Origin: JAWCQZ01 sp038869515 [NCBI: Halobacteria archaeon]
GTDB taxonomy: Archaea > Halobacteriota > Syntropharchaeia > JACQPP01
Direction: 5' to 3'
Length of the DNA: 64,000 nt
NCBI GenBank assembly: GCA_038869515.1
Contig: JAWCQZ010000003.1
Coordinates: forward strand, 31,306 to 95,305
The notes beneath the pieces were generated by a model. The model saw only the letters and a program-made list of their open reading frames with translations, was not told the origin of the DNA and ran no database searches. This document shows, piece by piece, positions 58,388 to 64,000 of the stretch. The first letter of the stretch is position 1. Every line of letters begins with the position of its first letter. The position numbers were made by a program, and so were the translations under genes.

Positions 58388-58836
58388 GCTGCGCAAGGAA
58401 ATTATAGCGCGGAACCCTGCCCTCCGCGCCCGCTCGCGATATGACGACGGGCGCGGGGCGCAGAACCCTGCCCCTCGCTTCGCTCGGGGCGGGTTCTGCG
58501 AGTATAGACCCCCAGGAACCCCGTTGGGCGGAGGAGGCCCCGGGGGTCTATGTTCGCGTTTCGTCTGTAACGACACTGTTGTCCCGGCGGAACGAGAGAG
58601 TTCCCGAGAGGACCGGCGCGGGCCTCCGATATTGCCACGCGTCCCGAAGGGACGCGAGAATGAAGCCCGCGCCGACGGGACGAGAGAGTTCCCGAGGGGC
58701 TCGGGACTTCTCGCGCTCGCTTCGGGCGGGTTCAGCGAGTGGAGACCCCCGGGACCCCGTGTGCGGAGGGGGGCCCGGAGGTGGACCTGCCGTTTTCCGC
58801 GCGGGCTCCGCCCGCGCGGAAAACGGCCTATGTTCC
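58388..58836 (+). repeat. Dispersed hairpin repeat, type B copy 2
   Basis: It fills the gap between minD and the carbonic anhydrase-like gene. 58388-58765 repeats 37664-38040; 58790-58836 (TTTTCCGCGCGGGC/GCCCGCGCGGAAAA then GGCCTATGTTCC) repeats the end of the short copy at 10743-10901. The carbonic anhydrase-like stop codon falls in the last bases. Confidence 0.9.
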
Positions 58837-59268
58837 GGTGGGCGCCACCTCGCGGAGGCGGACCCTCCCGGAGCTGGCCACGCGGGCGAGCAGGAGGCGG
58901 ACGGCGACTCCGGGATGGAGGGAGAGGATGAGGCCGCGGGCCGCCGCCAAATCCCGGAGGTGGGCGCGGGTTTCGGCCTCCTCCGACGGGAAGGCGGTGG
59001 TTCCGCCGTAGGCCCCGCAGTCGGTGTGGTTCATGAGCACAATCTCTTCCGGGGAGTGCAGTTTCATGGAGAGGGCAATCTGCCCCAGGACGAAGTCGCG
59101 ACCCCCTTCGTCGGAAGAGCTGGTGAGGGTTCGGACGGACCCCGCCACCGAGAGGACGTCGCACGCGTCGCCCAAGCCGCGCCTTTCGAGGTAGGCGTGG
59201 CCCGGTCTCTCCAGCCGGTAGTCGATGCACCGGAGGAGGAGCGCCCTGCACTTGAGAGCCCGGCTCAT
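58828..59268 (-). CDS. Beta-carbonic anhydrase-like protein, 146 aa
   Basis: LLLRCIDYRLERPG carries the C-x-D-x-R zinc and catalytic pair, and NHTDCGAYGG the H-x2-C zinc ligands of the beta-carbonic anhydrase fold. It is shorter than classic enzymes (about 190-220 aa), and belongs with the short carbonic anhydrase-like proteins whose activity is often untested. It overlaps the upstream winged-helix gene by 4 nt. The stop codon lies within repeat B copy 2, so the C-terminus (VRLREVAPTGT) may have been reset by the repeat. Confidence 0.78.
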   Translation of the reverse strand: MSRALKCRALLLRCIDYRLERPGHAYLERRGLGDACDVLSVAGSVRTLTSSSDEGGRDFVLGQIALSMKLHSPEEIVLMNHTDCGAYGGTTAFPSEEAETRAHLRDLAAARGLILSLHPGVAVRLLLARVASSGRVRLREVAPTGT

Positions 59269-59597
59269 GGCCTCTTGCGGGCCGGGGGCCGACCGGCGGG
59301 AGGGACGCGGACCCACCCCCGCTTCGCCAAGAGGCCGAGCAGGCGCTGTCCCCGCGCGGTGACGACATACCGCTTCCAGGTCCTCTTGCCGGGGGAGGTG
59401 GCCCGGAGGACGCCCGCCGCCTCAAGCTCCCGGGCGGCCCGGCTGAGGTTCTGGAGCGAGCGACCGGTCCCGCCGACCACCTCCGAGACGCGGAACGCCG
59501 TCTGGCCCCGGATGGCGTCCAGCAGGAGGAGCCGCCGGTCCACTTCGAGGGCGAACATCACCAGGTCTTCGGAACCCCGGCTCCGGGCCATGTTCAT
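59265..59597 (-). CDS. Winged-helix regulator, 110 aa
   Basis: RLLLLDAIRGQTAFRVSEVV, GTGRSLQNLSRAARELEAAG and VLRATSPGKRTWKRYVVTAR make a complete winged helix (ArsR/MarR-like), with a basic tail RVPPAGRPPARKR. ATG 59597 (or 59591) lies beside AATAATTTGTCATATT. It is translationally coupled to the carbonic anhydrase-like gene, so control of that gene by the regulator is likely but inferred. Confidence 0.75.
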   Translation of the reverse strand: MNMARSRGSEDLVMFALEVDRRLLLLDAIRGQTAFRVSEVVGGTGRSLQNLSRAARELEAAGVLRATSPGKRTWKRYVVTARGQRLLGLLAKRGWVRVPPAGRPPARKRP

Positions 59598-59637
59598 AAT
59601 ATGACAAATTATTCGAACCTGTTTGGCAGTATGGGAA

Positions 59638-59646
59638 CGCTTAAAT
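59638..59646 (+). promoter_or_regulatory. TATA box of secF-secD
   Basis: CGCTTAAAT is centred about 28 nt before ATG 59670 (GTG 59661 is in frame 9 nt earlier). Confidence 0.5.
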
Positions 59647-59669
59647 CTTGCCCTCCCGCAGTGAGGCGG

Positions 59670-60629
59670 ATGCGGCCCGACCTGGACCGCGCCGAACCCC
59701 GGCGCCTCCTTCTCCTCCCGCTGGTCCTGCTCCTGCTCTCCCTCGCGGTCATCGGCCACTCCTTCGCGACCGGCGGGGGCCCCCTGAGGCTCGGTCTCGA
59801 GTTCAGCGGCGGGACCCTGGTGAGCCTCCCCACTCCGGAGACCCGGGAGGCCCTGGAGGCCCGGTTCGCCGGCTACCCCCTCGCGGGCGTGCGGGAGGCG
59901 GGCGAGCGGAAGGTGCTCCAGTTCGGTCCCATGGACGACCGGAGGCTGGAGGGGCTCGCGTCGCTGCTCTCCACCGGATACCCGGACGCCCAGGTGGAGC
60001 AGGTCGGCGAGGTCATGGGCCGCGCCCTCCAGGAGCAGACCGCGGGGCTGGTGGCCGCCTCCTTCCTCATGATGTCCCTGGTGGTGGCCGTCAAGTTCCG
60101 GAAACTTATCCCCGCCCTCACGGTCATCGGGAGTGTCGGGGCGGACCTCGCCGCTGCGGTCGCCTTCATGCGACTGGCGGGCGTCGAACTCTCCTTCGGG
60201 ACGCTCACGGCCCTCGTGATGCTCATCGGCTACGGGGTGGACTCGAACATCCTCCTGGCCGTCCACCTGCTCCGGAAGCGGGAGCGGTGGGCCGAGGGGC
60301 CGCCCCCCGTCCGGGGCAAGCCTCCTCCCCCTCCGCCCCCCGAGCCGGAAGTCGCGGCGAAAGTCGGCGAGGCGCGGAGGACCGGGCTCATGATGTCGGG
60401 AACGACCCTCGCGGTTCTGGGAGTCATCTTCGCGGTCGCCTCCTACGCCCTCCTCGCGGGCTTCACCCAGGCGCGCATCCTCGCCGACATCTCGCTGGTG
60501 CTCCTGGCCGGCCTCTCGGCGGACCTGGTGAACACCTGGATGCTCAACGCGGGCCTCCTCCGGTGGCACCTTGAACGGCGGCCCCCGGAGGGGCAGCCGC
60601 CGCGGCGGGGGAGGGGCGTTCCCCCGTGA
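59670..60629 (+). CDS. secF: Protein translocase subunit SecF, 319 aa
   Basis: Membrane helices at RRLLLLPLVLLLLSLAVIG, AASFLMMSLVVAVKFRKLIP and later; LGLEFSGGTLVSLPTPE is the SecD/F start, and ALVMLIGYGVDSNILLAVHL the helix-4 motif. A Pro-rich insert (KPPPPPPPEPEVA) separates helices. With SecD it promotes release of exported proteins using the proton gradient. Archaeal order is secF then secD, overlapping by 4 nt. Confidence 0.93.
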   Translation: MRPDLDRAEPRRLLLLPLVLLLLSLAVIGHSFATGGGPLRLGLEFSGGTLVSLPTPETREALEARFAGYPLAGVREAGERKVLQFGPMDDRRLEGLASLLSTGYPDAQVEQVGEVMGRALQEQTAGLVAASFLMMSLVVAVKFRKLIPALTVIGSVGADLAAAVAFMRLAGVELSFGTLTALVMLIGYGVDSNILLAVHLLRKRERWAEGPPPVRGKPPPPPPPEPEVAAKVGEARRTGLMMSGTTLAVLGVIFAVASYALLAGFTQARILADISLVLLAGLSADLVNTWMLNAGLLRWHLERRPPEGQPPRRGRGVPP

Positions 60630-62110
60630 AGCGCCCCCTCTGGCGGAGCCCCCGGTTCCTCCTCTGGGGCCTCCTCGTCCTGGGGGCTGTGGCGGCGCTC
60701 CAGCCCGGATTCCGGGGGGACCCGCCCGCCTTCGAGACCTCCCTCCGCTACGGCATCGAACTCGACGGGGGCTCCTGGCTCCGCCTGCGGCTCGGGGGTG
60801 CCCTGGTGGAGGTGGACCCCGGGGCCCTCGGGACCCGGGAGGACGCCGCGACGTTCCTGAGCGGCGACCTCGGCGGCGCCCCGGTGGTCCCGGTCGTCCA
60901 CGGGGGGCGGGAGGTCCTCGAGGTCCGGAAGGCGACCACCCGCGAGGAGCTCGACCGGCTCCTCGCGCCCTGGGGCGGGAGGGTGCTCTCCTTCCGGGAG
61001 GGGGTCAGCCGGGAGACCGCGGAGACGGCGAAGAGGACCCTCGACCGCAAACTCGACCGCGGGGGGTTCCAGGGCATCACCACCCGGAGCGTGGGGGAGG
61101 GGTTCATCCTCGTGGAGATGGCGGGCGTGGACCTCGCCTCCGCGACCCGCCTGGTCGGGACCCCGGGGAGGTTCGAGATGCGCATCCGGACCGGGGCGAA
61201 CCAGACGGCGCCCGTCCTCGACTCCTCCCACATCAGCAGCGCCTTCGTCGAAGAGGTGGACCCCGGCCGCGCCGTCTGGGGCGTGGCTCTCCGCCTCCGG
61301 ACCCGGGGCGCCGAACTCTTCCGGGAGGCGGCCCTCTCCTTCGGGGCGCTCGACAACCCGGAGGCCCGGCCGGTCGTCATGCTCCTCGACGGCGCGACCA
61401 TCTACGAAGCCCCCATCGGGGACGACCTCGCCCGAAGCCTCCGGGCCGGACCCCAGGACCGCGCGATCGCAGTGACCGGGTCGGGCGACGAAGGGCGGGC
61501 CCGGGCGAAGGAGTTGCAGGCCCATCTCGACGCGGGGGTCCTCCCGGTGAGCGTCTCCATCGCTGGCTCGGGCCAGGTCCCCCCGACCCTGGGGCGCCAG
61601 TTCACGGGGCTCGTCTTCACAGCCCTCGCCCTCGGGCTCGCGGCGGTGGCGGCCCTCGTCCTGCTCCGCTACCGCTCCCTCCTGCTGGCGGCCCCGCTCG
61701 TGGCGGTCTCTTCCTCCGAGGTCCTCATCCTGCTCGGCTTCGCCGCGTCCATCGGCTGGAGCCTCGACCTCCCGAGCCTGGCGGGGATCATCCTGGTCGT
61801 CGGGACCGGGGTGGACCACCTCCTGGTCATCACCGACGACGCGACGCGGGGCGGGGAACTCAAATACATCGAGACCCTCCGGGCCCGGGTGAAAGGGGGC
61901 CTCGGGACCATCGCCACCGCGGCGGCCACGACGGCCGCGGCGATGGCGCCCCTGGCGTTCTTCGGCTTCGGGGCGCTGTCGGGGTTCGCCCTCGTGACCA
62001 TCATCGGGCTGATCCTGGGAGTGGGAGTGGCGCGGCCCGCCTACGCCCAGATCCTGACGGCCATCATCTCCCGGAAGCCTGAAATCGCGAACCGTCTGGC
62101 GGGCGCGTAG
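60626..62110 (+). CDS. secD: Protein translocase subunit SecD, 494 aa
   Basis: Helix 1 LLWGLLVLGAVAALQPGF, then LRYGIELDGGSWLRLRLGGA, the P1 periplasmic domain, AVTGSGDEGRARAKELQ and TLGRQFTGLVFTALALGLA. The last helices include IGWSLDLPSLAGIILVVGTG then VDHLLVITDDA, the proton-conducting Asp site. GTG 60626 start overlaps secF stop (GTGA). Together with the many secreted proteins here it belongs to the export machinery. Confidence 0.94.
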   Translation: MKRPLWRSPRFLLWGLLVLGAVAALQPGFRGDPPAFETSLRYGIELDGGSWLRLRLGGALVEVDPGALGTREDAATFLSGDLGGAPVVPVVHGGREVLEVRKATTREELDRLLAPWGGRVLSFREGVSRETAETAKRTLDRKLDRGGFQGITTRSVGEGFILVEMAGVDLASATRLVGTPGRFEMRIRTGANQTAPVLDSSHISSAFVEEVDPGRAVWGVALRLRTRGAELFREAALSFGALDNPEARPVVMLLDGATIYEAPIGDDLARSLRAGPQDRAIAVTGSGDEGRARAKELQAHLDAGVLPVSVSIAGSGQVPPTLGRQFTGLVFTALALGLAAVAALVLLRYRSLLLAAPLVAVSSSEVLILLGFAASIGWSLDLPSLAGIILVVGTGVDHLLVITDDATRGGELKYIETLRARVKGGLGTIATAAATTAAAMAPLAFFGFGALSGFALVTIIGLILGVGVARPAYAQILTAIISRKPEIANRLAGA

Positions 62111-62128
62111 AGGGTCACGCCCCCGCGC

Positions 62129-63370
62129 TCACGGGAAGCCCTTCATCCCCCGCGCCGGGGCGCCCACCATGCAGACCATGTTCCCGGGGGGGTGCTTGTT
62201 CTGGTACATCAACTGGTGGCACTCCCCGATGCCCTCGAACGGGAAGACCCGCGAGAGGCAGGGGTCGATCTTCTTCTCCATCACCAGTTTGTTGAACCCG
62301 TTCGACTGCTCGTCGTTGGCGAAGTGGGAGCCCTGGAGCCGCTTCTGCCGCATCCAGAGGTATCGGAGGTCGGCCACGGCGGCGTAGCCCGAGGTGCCGG
62401 CGCAGATGACCACCATCCCGCCGCTCTCGCAGACGAAAATCGAGGTGGGGATGGTGTCCTCGCCGGGGTGCTCGAAGACGATGCGGGGGTTCTTCCGCTC
62501 CCCGACCGCGTCCCAGAGCGCCTTCCCGAAGGCCCGCGCGCCCTGGAGCCACTTGCCGAACGCCTCGCCGTTGCGCCAGTCGGGCGGCACGCCCCAGTGG
62601 CTGAACTTCCTCCGGTTGATGCACCCCTTGGCTCCGAGTCTCATGCAGTAGTCGAACTTGTCGTCGCTGGAGACCACCGCGACCGGGACCCCCCCGGCGT
62701 TCTTCACCAGTTGGATGGCCATGCAGCCGAGGCCGCCCGAGCCCCCCCAGATGAGCACGACGTCCCCCTTCCGGACCGTGTGGGGGGGCCAGCCGAAGAG
62801 CATCCGGTAGGCGGTGGCACCCACCAAGGTCGGGGCCGCGGCCTCCTCCCACGTCAGGTGCTTCGCCTTCGGCATGCACTGGTGGGCCTGGACCTTCGCG
62901 AACTGAGCGAAGGAGCCCCAGTTGGTCTCGTAGCCCCAGATGCGGTAGGAGTCGTGGAACCCCGGGTCGAGCCCCTCCCGGATGGAGGGGGCCCCGGTGT
63001 TCCACTGGCCGCAGTGAATGACGACGTGGTCGCCCACCTGGACGTTCGCGACTCCGGGGCCCACGGCGTAGACGATGCCGGAGGCGTCGCTGCCGCCGAT
63101 GTGGAAATCCTCCTTCTGCCCCTCCTTCTGGCGGGCGGCGATGACATCCACGGGGCGGCCCAGGGCGGCCCAGACGTTGTTGTAGTTCACGCCGGCGGCC
63201 ATGACGTAGACGAGGGCCTCGCCCGGGCCCGGGAGGGAGACGGGGATCTTCTCGACCTGGAACGCCTTGACCGGCTCGCCGAAGCGGCCCTGCCGGATGA
63301 CCTGGGCGTGCATCTGCTTCGGGACCTGCCCGAGGGGGGGGACCTCGCCGATGGGGTAGACCTCCTTCAT
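62129..63370 (-). CDS. ccr: Crotonyl-CoA carboxylase/reductase (Ccr) family, 413 aa
   Basis: MDR-type NADP enzyme. The four CO2-handling positions known from Kitasatospora Ccr can be lined up: Asn64 (NYNNVW), Tyr147-Glu148 in IWGYETN (Phe-Glu there) and His349 in GSHFAN. NADP site: [20 protein letters not shown]. Other Ccr blocks: [35 protein letters not shown] and [17 protein letters not shown]. It reductively carboxylates crotonyl-CoA to ethylmalonyl-CoA in assimilation or polyketide precursor supply. Common in bacteria, less expected in an archaeon. Partner genes are not in the window. Acryloyl-type reductase is an alternative. Confidence 0.85.
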   Translation of the reverse strand: MKEVYPIGEVPPLGQVPKQMHAQVIRQGRFGEPVKAFQVEKIPVSLPGPGEALVYVMAAGVNYNNVWAALGRPVDVIAARQKEGQKEDFHIGGSDASGIVYAVGPGVANVQVGDHVVIHCGQWNTGAPSIREGLDPGFHDSYRIWGYETNWGSFAQFAKVQAHQCMPKAKHLTWEEAAAPTLVGATAYRMLFGWPPHTVRKGDVVLIWGGSGGLGCMAIQLVKNAGGVPVAVVSSDDKFDYCMRLGAKGCINRRKFSHWGVPPDWRNGEAFGKWLQGARAFGKALWDAVGERKNPRIVFEHPGEDTIPTSIFVCESGGMVVICAGTSGYAAVADLRYLWMRQKRLQGSHFANDEQSNGFNKLVMEKKIDPCLSRVFPFEGIGECHQLMYQNKHPPGNMVCMVGAPARGMKGFP

Positions 63371-63463
63371 CGGGGGGCGATTTCGCTACCATGACTTATT
63401 TCTTGCCTCCCGGGGGCAGAGGTCGGACGCTCCCGGGTTCCGGAATAGGATAGCCAAAAGAAT

Positions 63464-63760
63464 CTAACCAAAAATCGCACCGAACCCCTCGGCGGCCGCA
63501 TCGCCCTGGCTCTTGACCGCCTGGAGGACCCTGTCCCGCTCCGCGCCGGTGACGACCTCCGCCCCCGCGGCGATGGACTTCGCGCGCTCGGTCACCGGCT
63601 CGGGAGCCGAGACGACGCAGTAGACCCCGTCCCGGGAGGATGGGAGGGCCTTCGAGTCCTGGAACTGGATGCCCGCGCGGGAGACCGGGTCGTCCTTCAG
63701 CAGGGCGTCCCGAATCCTGGCGTAGTTGGTGCGGGGGAGGAAGAGGAGCAGGTCGGCCAC
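63464..63760 (-). CDS. Protein of unknown function, 98 aa
   Basis: GTG 63760 begins a compact alpha/beta protein: LLLFLPRTNYARIRDALLKD, VYCVVSAPEPVTERAKSIAA and ERDRVLQAVKSQGDAAAEGF. No membrane segment or metal motif. It follows a membrane protein gene by 2 nt, so the two are translated together. No family recognised. Confidence 0.6.
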   Translation of the reverse strand: MADLLLFLPRTNYARIRDALLKDDPVSRAGIQFQDSKALPSSRDGVYCVVSAPEPVTERAKSIAAGAEVVTGAERDRVLQAVKSQGDAAAEGFGAIFG

Positions 63761-63762
63761 GG

Positions 63763-64000
63763 CTACGCGACCTTCACCGGGAGGATGGAGGTGATCCAGG
63801 CGACGATGGCGATGAGGAGGATGACGCCGACGGTGTAGGCGCCGAAGAACGACACGTGGTGCTTCTTGAAGCGGACCCAGCCCACGAGGTTCACGAAGCC
63901 GATGAAGACGCTCAGGACGAAGCCCACCGCAATCACCAGGACCCCCTGGATGTGGAGGGGCCACCGGTTGGTGGTCAGGATGCCGAACAGCAGGCCGGTG
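63763..64000 (-). CDS. Multi-pass membrane protein, N-terminus beyond window
   Basis: The visible 78 codons hold three hydrophobic segments: GLLFGILTT (edge), VLVIAVGFVLSVFIGFVNLV and YTVGVILLIAIVAWITSILP, with the basic loop WVRFKKHHVSFF between the last two, ending PVKVA. It is probably a small integral membrane protein; without its N-terminus no family can be named. Confidence 0.65.
   Translation of the reverse strand, partial: TGLLFGILTTNRWPLHIQGVLVIAVGFVLSVFIGFVNLVGWVRFKKHHVSFFGAYTVGVILLIAIVAWITSILPVKVA

Overview
The window is a high-GC stretch of an archaeal chromosome. The evidence is a TATA-binding protein, a group II chaperonin (thermosome) subunit, Alba, RNA polymerase subunit Rpo12 (RpoP), archaeal phosphopantoate--beta-alanine ligase, SecF-SecD, archaeal-type TrpRS, PGF-CTERM surface proteins, and many genes with a TATA box about 25-30 nt before the start codon, which implies leaderless mRNAs. 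DUF835 and TrmB/Lrp regulators would fit a Thermoplasmatota-like euryarchaeon; that placement is inference. No rRNA, CRISPR array, prophage or insertion sequence was seen. There is one tRNA (Glu, UUC).

Layout. 1-8.95 kb: two giant, Asn/Thr/Ser-rich secreted surface proteins on the minus strand, one running off the left edge, the other containing a 741-bp near-perfect tandem duplication. 8.97-10.2 kb: toxin-antitoxin genes, one module decayed. 10.2-13.3 kb: further secreted or membrane proteins. 13.3-19.9 kb: TrmB regulator, two long coiled-coil proteins, a siroheme synthase-like dehydrogenase overlapping Sua5, and a ferredoxin-NADP reductase. 20-23 kb: two SDRs, QueC and a ribbon-helix-helix protein. 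23-32.3 kb: a Cys/His-rich anchored protein of unknown function, a PAC2 protein, and glutamate synthase gltB/gltD with a DNA-methyltransferase fragment wedged between them, divergent from an Lrp regulator. 32.3-38.4 kb: DUF835 membrane protein, PGF-CTERM protein, a decayed metallophosphoesterase, then yjbQ and a fused siroheme decarboxylase sharing one palindromic TATA box, RpoP and Hsp20. 38.4-44.8 kb: thermosome, Nfu-N, TrpRS, IscA-type protein, Alba, CoA-biosynthesis ligase, tRNA-Glu. 45-52 kb: MinD, a HEPN/PaREP1 protein, a divergent tubulin/FtsZ-like protein, Nudix, and a CcdA-containing membrane operon. 52-64 kb: PRPP synthetase, TBP with a nuclease-like partner, YchF, Hef-type helicase, a second MinD/ParA, a carbonic anhydrase-like protein, SecF-SecD, crotonyl-CoA carboxylase/reductase and a membrane protein running off the right edge.

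Themes. Surface: giant glycoprotein-like proteins, PGF-CTERM tails (archaeosortase substrates) and SecDF together describe an elaborate envelope. Tetrapyrrole: the precorrin-2 dehydrogenase-like protein and AhbAB fusion point to heme made through siroheme. Nitrogen: gltB/gltD with a divergent Lrp and palindromic upstream sites. Noncoding: a modular family of GC-rich hairpin repeats (about 120-450 bp) recurs at seven places; two copies more than 20 kb apart are almost identical. Several gene remnants (RelE, VapC, RHH, methyltransferase, metallophosphoesterase) and one gene interrupted at a (TC)6 tract show active gene turnover.
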